A stretch of 64,000 nt of DNA from Fragilariopsis cylindrus CCMP1102 (Eukaryota > Bacillariophyta > Bacillariophyceae > Bacillariales > Bacillariaceae), in NCBI GenBank assembly GCA_900095095.1, contig FMBT01000395.1:84313-148312 (forward strand). Direction: 5' to 3'. A program made the position numbers and the translations under genes. The first letter of the stretch is position 1. Each line of letters opens with the position of its first letter. The notes under the pieces are model-generated. The model did not search any database. It was not told the DNA's origin and saw nothing but the letters and a program-made list of their open reading frames with translations. Below are positions 1 through 10,400 of this stretch, in pieces.

Positions 1-650
1 GGAAGCAAAGGAAGCATGGGGTTCAATCTTACCTAGATACTAGATATGGAACCATATATGAATGGCTGCACTGCACCGCTGATAACATGACATTGGACAA
101 CTTATGTCTCTATCAGATACAAGTAACCAAGTTCAGTAGAAAGCATCAAAGTCAATCATGTATGTCTACTACAATACAATACTCAGGATTAATCATCCTA
201 CCGTCTTTTTCTTTACCATGGTGTGCATAAGTTTTGTGCTATGCTTTAAAGCACCAATAAAATCACCATCAGCTGCGTACCCCTTGCCATGTCCCTTGCT
301 TGGGCGCATGACCTATCATACCTAATATCAAGTAGACACACAAGCACACATAAACAAAGAAGGAAACCCCCCTGCCATATGTACTAGCTATATTAGCTAG
401 AGGTAGCATAATATTTGTGTTTTCATAATGACTAGACTACAGCAGGTGATGGTAGGAATATCATAGTATAATATATACCAATTAAAAAAGGGCGAACATT
501 CCTTGGACATTTAAAACATATTATTAAATATTATAGTGCTAGCTAGCTAACATTATTATTGTTGTTGCTTATTACGTACACGAACTGACATGCATATGTA
601 TTCTTCTTTCTTTTTCACACTGGGTGGATTTATTGAACTGACATGCTTAC
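1..650. other. Intergenic region, no gene seen
   Basis: AT-rich sequence with no ORF of useful length and no recognisable RNA gene. It is the 3' flank of the minus-strand Cys-rich gene that ends at 651. Any gene to its left lies outside the window. Confidence 0.5.
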
Positions 651-3276
651 TTACAGAATGGAAATGATGAGTAATAACGACGACGACGCCATAACAACGA
701 CAGCAGGTGCAGATATTGCGATAATATTCTTCTGGTAGAATAAGGAGGCACTACCACCGCTTGCTTCTAATGTTTCGCCATTATTTGTTGTTGCAATAGC
801 ACCACCTTCTTTTACGCCGTAACCTTCACCAACACTACTAGTAGCATCAGTAGCATCAGTAGCATCAGTAGCATCAGTGGTATCAGTGGCATCATTAGCA
901 TCAGTAGCATCAGTAGTATCAGTATCAGAATCAGTAGTAGTACCAGTAGTAGTAGCTTCATCGACGTATTTACAATCAGTTATGACTTCACCAGATGAAT
1001 CATAATGTACAGCCGTACAACCACATAAATCAACAATACATGATACAGCACCAGAACATGATTTACCATCATTATTAATACATGGATCAACCGTACATTC
1101 TACTTGTTTTTGTGATCCATCCTCACATGGTGTACCACAAATTCTTGTACATGTACCATCATCAACATCATCACCACCGCATGATAAATAACCAATACAA
1201 CGTTTATCATCAAATAAATTGATTGGATTCGAACAATCACTGTTACTATTACAACGACCCATATCCATACATACACCCTGTGCACAATAGGATCCATTTC
1301 GACGTTCGTCTCCACCTTCCGGTAATGGAATTAACTCCGTTCCTTCATAGGTAATACAATCAGTATTTGTTTTACATGTTGTGGACATTGGTGCTTCCAT
1401 AGCAGAAGCAGAATCAGGAGGAGTATTACTATCATTATTGCTACTTTGACATACTTGTGTACACTGTCCATCAATACATGATAATGTACCCACACATGTT
1501 GATATAGCAAACATATTATTAATATTGAAACAATTTGGTCGAGTGGAACAACTTCCCATTTTTAAACATGTACCAGATATAATTGCATCACAATATTCGG
1601 TACCATCATTCAAGCATTCATTACTAGTTCTACATGATGTTGCAGGTGTTGTTATTGCTACTGGTACTTCTTTTTCCTCCTCTTCCTCTTCTTCTTCTAT
1701 TGGAATTAAAGTGTCTTGAATTTCTTCTTCAGTATCAGTATCAGTATCAGTATCAGTATCAGTAGTAATACCATCACAAATTTTTGAACATTGTCCATCA
1801 ACAGTACAACTTAATGTACCAATACATTGTACAATAGCATATATATTATTCATATTTGTACAATCATCTACAATATTACATTGTCCCATTTGTAAACAAA
1901 TACCATCACCTGTAATTTCATTATCACAATATTCATTATCAATATTACAATCATTATTCACTGTACATGGTGTTGTAGTATCACAAATTTGTGAACAGGT
2001 ACCTTCCACACATTCTAATGTACCAATACACATATCAATAGCAAATGGACTATTATCAATATTATTAGTACAATCAGTATTATAGGAACAACTACCAACA
2101 GGTAAACAGATATTATCAGATAATGTACAGTAGTCAATACCAATACCACCAACACAATCACTGCTTGAAGAACAACTTGCTAGTACATCATCTTCATCAT
2201 CAGCAAAAAGTGCATCATTATCATTTGGACCACAATTCATAGAGCATCGTCCTTCATCCGTACATTCCATATTTCCCTAAAGTAAAAAGTTTTAGAAAAA
2301 AAAAGTGATGTGATGTGATATGAGTGAGTGAGTGAGTTGACGAGAACGATGCGGTTTCACAATTGGATCGTTATCATTATCGTTATCGAATTCAAATTCC
2401 AAATTTCAAATTTGAATTGCGTGCTGGCCCGATTGTGTGATTGCGTTTACTATGCAATTCATCTTCACATCATCCCCGTTCCTACCGGTATCTATTTGCT
2501 ATTTCTTTGTGATGATGACGATTTTTTGTTTTCGAACGCATCACACACGTTCTCGATTGAATTGGTCTGGATTGGATTGAATATAATCCCGATTTAGATA
2601 TAGATATATCGGATTTTGATTTCGATAACGTATACACGATCGCAAACTTCGCAATTTCAAATGTTTTCAAATCTAGCAGAAAAAGAAAGAACTATAAACT
2701 TACCATACATGCAGCAACTGGAAAAAAATTATCCATATTCATGGTACAATCATCAATGATTAAACAATCACCCATTGGCATACATGTACTATCACTACCA
2801 CAATAATATTCATTAGGTCCACTACCACTACCATTATCCATCATACTACTCATATTCATATTCATATTCATATTACATTCCGAACTTGTCATACAAGAAG
2901 AAAGAGTCTCATTACTATTGTTCGTAGGATCCTTTTCCACTACAGGCACCAAACTACAATTCATTAAACACATTCCATCATCTGTACATTCCATTGTACC
3001 CATGCATAATGTTACAGGATATGGACCATTATTTATATTACTACAATCTATGACAGCATTATTTTCTGCACATGAACCAATTGCAAGACATGTCTTGGAT
3101 GTATTACTACAATATGAAACACCTTCGACACATGTATTATCATCTACTGCTGCTGTTGGGTCACAATCTTGAGCTAACGTCAACGTAGTCAACGTCGTTG
3201 TTGTCGCAAGTAGAAGAAGAAGACTAGTACCCAAAAGAGTAGTGATATTAGGTAGTAGTAGTAGTGACAGTTTCAT
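651..3276 (-). CDS. Secreted modular cysteine-rich protein, two exons
   Basis: Exon 1 is 3276..2704 and exon 2 is 2276..651, with a 427-bp GTAAGT...TTTAG intron in phase 0, giving about 732 aa. The start at 3276 opens a clear signal peptide (MKLSLLLLPNITTLLG) ending before QDCDP. The mature part has six modules of about 70-90 aa with the order C..YC..C..MGxC..DC..C(I/M)GT..C..G.C...C. Splicing rebuilds module 2 exactly: CM from exon 1 joins GNMECTDEGRC from exon 2, matching CMGTMECTDDGMC in module 1. A seventh Cys-rich block, an Asp-Thr/Ala linker coded by a GTAGCATCA-type repeat (839-912) and a hydrophobic tail (about the last 20 residues) follow. The tail suggests a GPI anchor or C-terminal membrane anchor. 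Such Cys modules are common in diatom secreted proteins; the function is unknown to me. Confidence 0.82.
2277..2703 (-). other. Intron of the Cys-rich gene
   Basis: On the minus strand the intron begins GTAAGTTTATAG directly after codon ATG (C-M) and ends CTTTTACTTTAG before GGAAAT. Without splicing exon 1 hits a stop three codons into the intron. The predicted joint restores a repeat module seen elsewhere in the same protein, which is strong internal support. Confidence 0.85.
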
Positions 3277-4060
3277 TCTTTTTGATTTTGATCCTTTCTT
3301 TTATTAGTATTTATGGATTGATGCCCCTTTTTTTGGATAATGATGTATACGGGTATGTGTCGTTATTGTGATCTTGGTTGTTTGTGAATGAATCAAATCT
3401 TTGTTGCTTTGTTCGTGTTTTTTTAAACGTGATTAGAAAAACAAATCTTTGTTTGTGTTCTTCGCTTGCTTCCTTTTTGGTACCAGTTAAAAAGAGATGC
3501 AGTCTCCGCGCCTTTTGTTTTTGACACGATACAAGACAGACATCATACTAATAACGTACACATTTAAAAAAGCGAAGGAACGTTTTCTGTATGTGCTACG
3601 CACTTGAAGTATACATGCATGCTCGCTCGGTCTATACACAACAAATTATTCTGGCGTAAAATTAATTTAAATATGACCATGAGACAAAATTTATTCATGG
3701 CAAGTGATGTTCCGTTCCATTATGATTTCAAAGGACGCTTAAAATTAGCACGAGAAAATGTAAATATGGGCCCGCATGTGTGTTACATGAAAAATATTTT
3801 CTATTCATCGCCTGTTCATGACACGCGAATTTTCACTGTTATTTTTTAATGTAAAAATGGTGAATGGAACAACGGATTAATTTATATACGCCGAAAAGCT
3901 ACTACAATGTAGACAATGTAGAACAGTAGTGGAACAACAACATTGTTGACGAATTGAATTATTTTCGGCTCAATGTATATTTATAGATACGGTATCGGTA
4001 TCAATTATTTAATAATTAAGCACGGCAATGAATCAATCAATAGATCGCAAATAGTATCAC
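3277..4060. other. Intergenic region between two minus-strand secreted-protein genes
   Basis: This holds the promoter side of the Cys-rich gene and the 3' flank of the 4061 gene. The only plus-strand ORF (3604..3849, 81 aa) has no recognisable features and is probably chance. Confidence 0.5.
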
Positions 4061-4696
4061 TTAGTTCAACACGGTGAAAGCAACAACGGTAGTGGCTGCT
4101 ACCAAACCACCAAGGAACTTTGTAGAAGTAACTTTATGGCCACTCGAGACCAAACTTTCACAATAGATTGATCCATTGTCTTTAATGGCGGTATACATTT
4201 CACTATCCGCAATGTCTGTACTATCACCATCAACCGCATTGCAGCTTTCCGTATCAGCAAGACAAACTCCGTTATTTGAAGTAGCCATCGTAACAACATC
4301 ATCCCCACCAAATGCTCCATAAGTACACTCTACCGTCTTATCAGGAGTCGCAGTAAAGGTCATGCCATCTACTTTATCACATTCTTCACTCCATGCTTTG
4401 CATAAATCAGCAGAATACGACCACGTAAACGAATCTTCGCCTTCACTTATGACGTTTGTGCGGGTTCCGGAAGACGCCCAGGCAGCTTGGGCATCGATCA
4501 AGGCTTGGTTGCCTGCATACCCTTTAATAGTATCATCCAAGCATCCTTTATTGGCTTTAAATTGACCCCATCCTTCCTTCATCGCACACAAAAATCCACA
4601 TTCTTCATCGGCAGAAGTAGTATCTGTTGTGTTCTCCATATCTTCACAGTGTACACCAGCGACGGCAAGGCTTAAAAGAATAGTAGTAAGTTTCAT
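4061..4696 (-). CDS. Secreted, probably GPI-anchored protein; paralogue of the 21114-21992 gene
   Basis: 211 aa in one exon, intact, starting at an ATG followed by a signal peptide (MKLTTILLSLAVAGVHC). The mature domain of about 150 aa has paired cysteines: GCLDDTI, ADLCKAWSEEC, TVECTYG, GVCLADTESC and SIYCES. It ends in a Ser/Thr/Lys stretch and a hydrophobic tail (FLGGLVAATTVVAFTVLN), a typical GPI-signal layout. The gene at 21114-21992 shows the same order: GC..D.......AL.D/A..AWA, a Thr-rich SY.AD(A/L) segment, P..(V/Y)(E/S)C, G.C..T..C and a last I.C. The two share a fold family but little identity. I know no named family; a cell-surface or wall-associated role is inference. Confidence 0.78.
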   Translation of the reverse strand: MKLTTILLSLAVAGVHCEDMENTTDTTSADEECGFLCAMKEGWGQFKANKGCLDDTIKGYAGNQALIDAQAAWASSGTRTNVISEGEDSFTWSYSADLCKAWSEECDKVDGMTFTATPDKTVECTYGAFGGDDVVTMATSNNGVCLADTESCNAVDGDSTDIADSEMYTAIKDNGSIYCESLVSSGHKVTSTKFLGGLVAATTVVAFTVLN

Positions 4697-4849
4697 ATTG
4701 AATTCTTGTTTAAATTATATATATTTATTAGTTGTACTGTAAGTAGTTGTTTCAAAAGTGTATCGTTATAATTTAATGAGAGAAGTTCTTGTATGTTATA
4801 CGGTACAAGTATTCAATATTTTTGGGTGTACTAGTACAGTCAACTCGCG

Positions 4850-4891
4850 TTAACAAATACAGGCCGTGTAAACCGGTTTTGTATTTGTTAA
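4850..4891. repeat. Perfect 12-bp inverted repeat with 18-bp loop
   Basis: TTAACAAATACA at 4850-4861 is the exact reverse complement of TGTATTTGTTAA at 4880-4891. The loop is GC-richer (GGCCGTGTAAACCGGT-like). It lies about 155 bp upstream of the start of the minus-strand secreted protein, so an operator or a small transposon relic are both possible. Confidence 0.7.
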
Positions 4892-4935
4892 GATTCCGAG
4901 ATATATTTATAAGTTTTACGCTACCAAAACGCGAA

Positions 4936-5160
4936 ACGTGACCCTACGCACTTCAATGCGAAATCGAATGGATTTACCAATACCGTATATGTTCATACTC
5001 GACTTTACTGTGAATGTACAGTACGTGACCCTTCGCACTTTAATGCGAAATCGATGCTTCGTCATTGAAACCACACGAAATAATGAATGAAACCATCGAA
5101 TGAATTTACCAATACCGTATACGCTCATACGCGACTAGTATGTACGTGAACCCTTCGCAG
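4936..5160. repeat. Interspersed direct repeats (two motifs)
   Basis: Motif 1, ACGTGACCCTTCGCACTT followed by AATGCGAAATCGA, occurs at 4936-4967 and 5023-5053, with a partial copy at 5143-5160. Motif 2, ATTTACCAATACCGTATA followed by a CATAC.CGACT end, occurs at 4967-5004 and 5098-5136. Together they look like a decayed tandem array with a unit of about 90-130 bp. Confidence 0.7.
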
Positions 5161-5213
5161 TTAAATTTTTTGAATGGGAGCGTGGCAGTGTGTAACTAAA
5201 CAGCAAATACCGT

Positions 5214-5270
5214 TATATTTATTTGCTTTATTTATCGTTTATAACGGCGATAAGATAAAGCAAATAAAAT
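5214..5270. repeat. Hairpin-forming inverted repeat, about 24-bp arms
   Basis: The left arm ATTTGCTTTATTTATCG (within 5214-5237) pairs with CGATAAGATAAAGCAAAT (within 5247-5270) with one or two mismatches across a 9-bp loop. It could be a small fold-back element or a transcript hairpin. No gene overlaps it. Confidence 0.7.
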
Positions 5271-5470
5271 ACCTTGGTTACCTAGGCATTGGGGTATAAA
5301 CCCGGAGGGTTGGGACGAAGTCCCCCTCCCCCCCCCCTCCCCTTCCCTTGTACTTAAAGAAAAGAAGAAGGAGACGTGTACAGACCTGCACCCTTCACGG
5401 TACGATTTTATTGCATTACTTATGAACCCTGCAATATTACTTACGGCGTGAAAATTATGTAGAATTGAAT

Positions 5471-6060
5471 GGGAAATTCCTTACTAACACATGACAATGA
5501 GAATGTATTGAATCGAACCTCCATGGATATTGCTCTGTTTAATAAAAACTTACAGACGAAATATAGATATCTGCACTCTTAACAAGGACAAAAAAAATCG
5601 GTTGAATTTGGTCATTTGGGGAAAATTCTATGAGGTTATTTATGGGTGGCAGGCGAATTTCGAATCGCCAGGAAGAGGTGCATAAGAGAGGAATATTAAA
5701 AAATTAATAATGGACTAATAGATAAAGTGCTAGTACAGATGTCTCTATTACTGTTATATTAGTTAATGCGATAATTTTCATTGTTATTGGTATATTGTGA
5801 GAGGACCCATTATCACCGGGTATGTAGGACGTGTTTTTTCGTAGATACGAAAATCATGTGTCTCTTGTTACAAGAGATATTAAGTAGTTAAATTCAACCA
5901 TATTCAACCAAATTTTTTTGTCCTTGTTAAGAGTATAGCCATCTATATTTCGTCTAAAGCGTATGTTAAATAGAACGATATTCATGGAGGTTCGATTCAA
6001 TACATTCCCATTGTCAATGTGTTAATAAGGAAAATTCCTACTTTCACTGCATAGGTGCGC
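5471..6060. mobile_element. Fold-back element with ~140-bp inverted arms (copy A)
   Basis: The left arm (5471-5610) reads GGAAATTCCTTACTAACAC ... CGAACCTCCATGG ... GACGAAATATAGAT ... TCTTAACAAGGACAAAAAAA. The right arm (about 5891-6040) carries the reverse complement of each block in mirrored order, with indels. The centre (5611-5890) has no clear ORF. The right half and its GCATAGGTGCGC border recur at 35085-35375, and the border alone recurs at about 29462-29490. This looks like a non-autonomous fold-back or MITE-like family. No transposase or target-site duplication was recognised. Confidence 0.7.
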
Positions 6061-6453
6061 TATATTATTATTGTCTAGGATTATGTGATTTTTCTGTCGA
6101 GGATTATGTGATTTTTCTGTCGAGGTGCGCTTCCCATGCCTCATTATTCCGTCTCTCGTCCAATCACAGCGCTCACTTTTGTTTATACAATTAATTGTAA
6201 AAATAGAACTGAGTGCTGTGATTAGTTTAAAAGCTTCAGAGTATATCCCCACTAACGGAGTTCGGGCTATCGCTTGAAAATTAAGACGCGCTAAAGGACG
6301 GAGAGTGATTCGAAAACTTTCAAAATCTCCTTTTATTTAAATAATTTCCTGTTGTTTGGAAATTTTCAAGCGATAGCGCGCGGTAAAATTAGCGCTGACT
6401 GGAGGAAGTATTTGAAGGCATCTAATTTTGAAAGTAAGAGCGTGTACGTGTAC

Positions 6454-6484
<31 letters not shown>

Positions 6485-6637
6485 GGAGAGAGAGAGGAGA
6501 AAAAAGTAATGGTCAACAAATTATAGTAACATTCTTTTTTACATTTTAATAGTCATATATATCGTTATTCTACTTTAATCTAATCTTTTGTAGTCTAGAA
6601 TAGTCTAGTCTATTGTTTACTATACAATTATTGTATG
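6061..6637. other. Intergenic region with a short inverted repeat and a (GT)n microsatellite
   Basis: GCTATCGCTTGAAAATT at 6266-6282 is mirrored exactly by AATTTTCAAGCGATAGC at 6361-6377. A (GT)n tract lies at about 6451-6480. The short ORFs here are made by these repeats and are not supported. This is the 3' flank of the DUF6824 gene. Confidence 0.6.
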
Positions 6638-7366
6638 TCACGATTCTATTTCTTCTTTTTCTAAATACTCTTTTTTGTGACAATATTCGACTTCTGCAAA
6701 TTTGTCGACAAGATCAGTATTATTCTTGAATGCTTCTAATATCTCTAGATTAGTTTGAGAAAATAATTGGTCCATAATTTCATCATCATTACTATCTTCC
6801 TCGCCATCGTTATAATCTAATACGTTGTTCTTCCCTTGATGATGTATTTTATTATTATTATCATTATAACTAGTATGTTCGATACTGTTCGCTGCAGTAG
6901 TTGTAAGTTTCTGAATTTGTCGTGTTAAAAATGAATTACGCTTCAGTAATGTATCGAAGTCATCTGCAACACCAGCACTGACCATCTTTTGTCGTTGTTT
7001 CTTTGCTTTAGAAGATGATTTATATTGACCACAAAGTCCATCACGTAAACTTTGACCGACCTTCTCTCTTGCATAATGATCACTAACCTCATAGTATGTC
7101 CCTGATATATTTTTAACGAATCCAACACCACAACTATTTGATCTTGATCTTGATCGGATCTCATCAATTATCTCAGAAACAATCATTGACTTTTCAAATT
7201 TACTACACGCGTCTGAATAGGATGGCAATACTTGTTGAATGAGCTGCCGATAAAATTGGTTTCCGCTATGTCCCTTTGCAACACGACCTTTTGCACATAT
7301 AACATCATATACGCCAAGTGTGTAGTCGTTAGTTAGTGGTGTCATTGATTTTGCTTGTTTCACCAT
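6638..7366 (-). CDS. DUF6824-type protein
   Basis: 242 aa in one exon, intact, start ATG at 7366. Residues about 18-115 match the layout of the DUF6824 domain, which is expanded in diatoms: DVICAKGRVAKGHSGNQ, then FYRQLI, a Tyr/Ala segment (YSDACSKFEKSMIV), FVKNISGTYYEVSDHYA and REKVGQSLRD. The usual C-G-R-G motif here reads CAKGR. A basic stretch (KSSSKAKKQRQKM) follows, then a Leu-rich segment and an acidic tail. DUF6824 proteins are often thought to be nuclear, but their biochemical role is not established. Its upstream neighbour on the same strand is the orphan at 7958-9511. Confidence 0.75.
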   Translation of the reverse strand: MVKQAKSMTPLTNDYTLGVYDVICAKGRVAKGHSGNQFYRQLIQQVLPSYSDACSKFEKSMIVSEIIDEIRSRSRSNSCGVGFVKNISGTYYEVSDHYAREKVGQSLRDGLCGQYKSSSKAKKQRQKMVSAGVADDFDTLLKRNSFLTRQIQKLTTTAANSIEHTSYNDNNNKIHHQGKNNVLDYNDGEEDSNDDEIMDQLFSQTNLEILEAFKNNTDLVDKFAEVEYCHKKEYLEKEEIES

Positions 7367-7957
7367 GATGCTGTTTGTGTTATCAATTGTTATTGGTTTG
7401 TCTATTTATTCTAATCCTTTTAGTTTTTATGAGAACTTATTCACTTATTATACTAAGGCAATCGCTGTCGAATTTTTCAAACGGATTGCCTAAGCATGAA
7501 ACTCGGTTCACTCACTCACTCTTATCTTTCACTTTAAACGCGGATCGCAGTTTATCATGGCGCATCATCTATCACCTTTGCTTGTCAACTCCAATAGTGG
7601 AAATACGAGTGCAATCGTGTTTTCGATATAACAATGAGCAATACGATTTCAAAGCGGTCGTGCGATTTTAATTATTTTTTTGGTTTTGTGTTTCATCTAT
7701 TGGACAATAACCTCAATGTTTTATGGGATTTGATTTACATGATAGAATTCGCTTGAATATCACAATTCAAGTTAGTAATTAGGTGAAACCGCATATGTTA
7801 AGTAAGAATTTTTCACGGATGTTAAGTACGATTTTTCTTAGGTCAAATCTCAATGGTATTTTGTATTCGTGTAAAAAAACGAATACCTATTCAATAAAGA
7901 TAAAAATGACGATGTTTCTTTATTAATCCTTATATTGTTCTACTGATCATCGGTATT
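7367..7957. other. Intergenic region, promoter side of the DUF6824 gene
   Basis: The ORF at 7375..7671 on the plus strand is hydrophobic at first but has no family signature and lies where the DUF6824 promoter should be. I do not call it a gene. Confidence 0.4.
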
Positions 7958-9511
7958 TCAAACTTGTTGTTGTTGCTGATGCTGCTGGTTTTGTGTGGGT
8001 TGATTTTGATGTTGATGCTGAGAAGAAGCAAACAAGATACAAGCACGTAAAAAAAGTATCTGATTATTCGTACCGATACGATAATCAATCAAAACTTTAT
8101 CATTAAAATGTTTGGTAAAATTTGTATACAATTTTTGAATATAATCTCGATACGACAACATTATTGATGACGATAATGAACCGATGCCTAATACATCGTC
8201 ATAATTATGATTATGTAATGTTTTCGAAAATAGTTCATTCCAAAAATCTGTATACTTGATCCAATAACATCGGTCTGGGTGTTCTTTTAAATATGATTCA
8301 ACCTGGCAGAGTATTTCATTGGCTAAATATAGAACAAATGAATCCGGTGGAGGGTGAATAAGTGATACACTTTTCCATGATAATGGACCATTATCATCAT
8401 CCATTGAAACCAGTAAATTACGCGTCATAACAACCCTTTGATCTGTTGTTACAGGAGATGGATGCTTTCCTTCTTCTGCTGCGCCTACTAGACCCGACAC
8501 AAGATCCAAATTATTACTATTCATAATAATCGGTGTCGGATAAAGTGACTTATATGGATGGTCACTATCATCGACACCATCATCTCCCACAACATCAGTC
8601 AATTCAGGATAAAGCGACGCATAAGGATGATCATCGCCGTTGTTGTTGTCCTCATTATTGTTCTCCCCATCGTCATCGGCATCGTTCCAAATAGTGTCGT
8701 CATCATTACTATTATTTTCCTTGAGACCCACAGTAGTATCAGCCGGAACAGAATATGATGATTCGTTTGCTTCTTTATTCAGTACTTCGTCAACAAATGA
8801 TGCATCATCATTTTCTGTCGACATGTCTTTTTCGGAAGTGGCAGTAGCAATTGCAGAATTAGGTGGATCCGTACATAAAGATAACACATTTGATTTTCGA
8901 AGGGTTATAGTATCTGGTATTACTGCGCATAGAGGTGGGCGATTATTCGCTGGTGTAGTAGTTTTTCGATGTTGTGCTCGTCTTTTGATTCTTACATATA
9001 TCTTGTTATGGTTACTACGTGGCTTATTATGGACTTTATCCTTCGTTACCTTGGCACTCACTCTTTTCAATGCGGAAGCAGAAGAGAATTTTAATAGGGA
9101 CGTGGTATCACGATGACAGCAATCTGATGTAGTTTTATTGTTGCTGGAGTTTATGATGCGATTATGTTGATGAGCATGGCGTTGTTGCGATGATCGTAGA
9201 TCAGGACGACGATGAAAACGATGTCGACATAAATGTGGGTAATTTCCACGCCGCTTATAATGCTCGATGGCGCCTCCATCGGTTGGTATTACGCTTCTTA
9301 CATAATTAGCGCCGCTTCGTCTTGTACTTTGTATTTGACGGTGAAAGGTTTTGGGAGACGAAGGGATCATTATGGTTCCTACACGTTGTTTATTTTGTAT
9401 TTTATTGTACTGTTTGTTGTTTGTTGTGTACTGATAAATTGTGTACCGTAGCTCATCATAGGTGATAGAGCAATTATGTGTCGTCATATCTGCGAACGAG
9501 CGACCATCCAT
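7958..9511 (-). CDS. Uncharacterised protein with acidic middle and Gln-rich tail
   Basis: 517 aa, one intact exon, start ATG at 9511 (a later ATG at codon 48, IMIPSSPKTF, is an alternative). The first 200 residues are basic and rich in His, Arg and Asn. Residues about 265-325 are acidic and contain a duplicated motif, DHPYASLYPELTD and DHPYKSLYPTP. The last 150 residues look like a compact domain: SFVLYLANEILCQVESYLKE, then DRCYWIKYTDFWNELF and SYRDYIQKLYTNFTKHFNDKV, followed by a Gln/His tail. I recognise no family. The repeated HPY.SLYP motif suggests a short linear interaction motif. Confidence 0.6.
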   Translation of the reverse strand: MDGRSFADMTTHNCSITYDELRYTIYQYTTNNKQYNKIQNKQRVGTIMIPSSPKTFHRQIQSTRRSGANYVRSVIPTDGGAIEHYKRRGNYPHLCRHRFHRRPDLRSSQQRHAHQHNRIINSSNNKTTSDCCHRDTTSLLKFSSASALKRVSAKVTKDKVHNKPRSNHNKIYVRIKRRAQHRKTTTPANNRPPLCAVIPDTITLRKSNVLSLCTDPPNSAIATATSEKDMSTENDDASFVDEVLNKEANESSYSVPADTTVGLKENNSNDDDTIWNDADDDGENNNEDNNNGDDHPYASLYPELTDVVGDDGVDDSDHPYKSLYPTPIIMNSNNLDLVSGLVGAAEEGKHPSPVTTDQRVVMTRNLLVSMDDDNGPLSWKSVSLIHPPPDSFVLYLANEILCQVESYLKEHPDRCYWIKYTDFWNELFSKTLHNHNYDDVLGIGSLSSSIMLSYRDYIQKLYTNFTKHFNDKVLIDYRIGTNNQILFLRACILFASSQHQHQNQPTQNQQHQQQQQV

Positions 9512-9779
9512 CGCTGATATATCGTTATTCCATTCGTTTTTTTTTTTGTCGTTTCCGTTTCCGTAGTCTTAGAATAGCGCGAGCCAAGATTTGATTATGC
9601 GACTGTTGCTAGTGCTCGCGGTTGCATCAAAACCTGAAAAAGTCGATTTGATCTGTAGATATAATATAATTATATTTTATTCTTCGATTCCTGGTAGCAT
9701 CAATTGTTTTTGTTATAGTAGCAACTTCATGATAGACCATTTGTCAATCAAAGATCAACTTCTTAGTGTCGATTGATGC

Positions 9780-10400
9780 GATGTGTCAACACTCAATTCA
9801 CCTTCTCCCCCCAAGCACCAGTAAAAGGACGTCAGCTGAAAGCAACATCCAAAATCGATCTAAACGCATTGAATTTATTTCTAGCAGCTTTTACCGTAAC
9901 ATCACATACGGGAAATTTAAATATTTTTTTAGGTGGTGGTGGCTTCAATTGCATTGCATTCTATTCCGTTCTTGATGTTTGAGAGCAGATCTCAAGATCC
10001 AATCCTTCAAAATTTAATGGTAAAATTTCTCTTCCACCACCATTTCCGTCCACAATTAATAGAGGAACTGGAAGGTATGTAGATCTTGAAGTAATATCTT
10101 GTAGGAACAAAATCATGGTTTCGTTATATGGGTTCATCATGGTTATCTTAAATTTCTATACGTGTATCCTTATTATTCTTCTCAAGCTTTGAAAGTATCG
10201 AGGGGACTGTAGATATTGCAACAATTTGTGGTACAACTGGTCCAATTATTGATGATGTAGGTAAAAAATTAGCACGTCCATATGTAACATATGCACGTCA
10301 TCTAGGGCCGAAAAAGGGGAGATATATGATCTATGAAAACAAGCTTCGTCTGATCGTCTAGACAATCTCTATCAATTCAAATATGCCTCTCCTACTGACC
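9780..10400 (+). pseudogene. Decayed copy of the allene-oxide-cyclase-like gene at 40844-42192
   Basis: Blocks align in order with exons 3 and 4 of the 40.8-kb gene: LNIFLGGGGFNCIAFYS (9914-9968) versus LNICLGGGGFNCIAFYS, a Pro-rich block ending GGAACTGGAAGGTATGTA (10057-10081), and GTAGATATTGCAACAATTTG with TGGTACAACTGGTCCAATTA (10209-10248). The tail TCTATCAATTCAAATATGCC (10369-10388) matches the last exon too. Frames are broken by a stop after YSVLDV and by indels. The intron (about 10075-10190) is retained with a matching GTATGTA donor, so this is a DNA-level duplicate, not a retrocopy. Confidence 0.8.

Larger units (their letters stand above)
4697..5470. other. Intergenic region rich in hairpins and direct repeats
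   Basis: Upstream of the 4061-4696 gene. It contains the palindrome at 4850-4891, the direct repeats at 4936-5160, the hairpin at 5214-5270 and a C-rich tract at 5323-5342. No coding region is supported. Confidence 0.6.

Noticed and set aside
3604-3849. 81-aa plus-strand ORF in the spacer
   Set aside because: No domain, no signal peptide, and no neighbour or repeat evidence supports it.
5985-6000. tRNA B-box-like GGTTCGATTCA
   Set aside because: It lies in an arm of the fold-back element, with no A box or cloverleaf around it.
8640-9116. 158-aa plus-strand ORF
   Set aside because: It is the antisense shadow of the intact minus-strand gene at 7958-9511 and has biased Ser/Leu composition.
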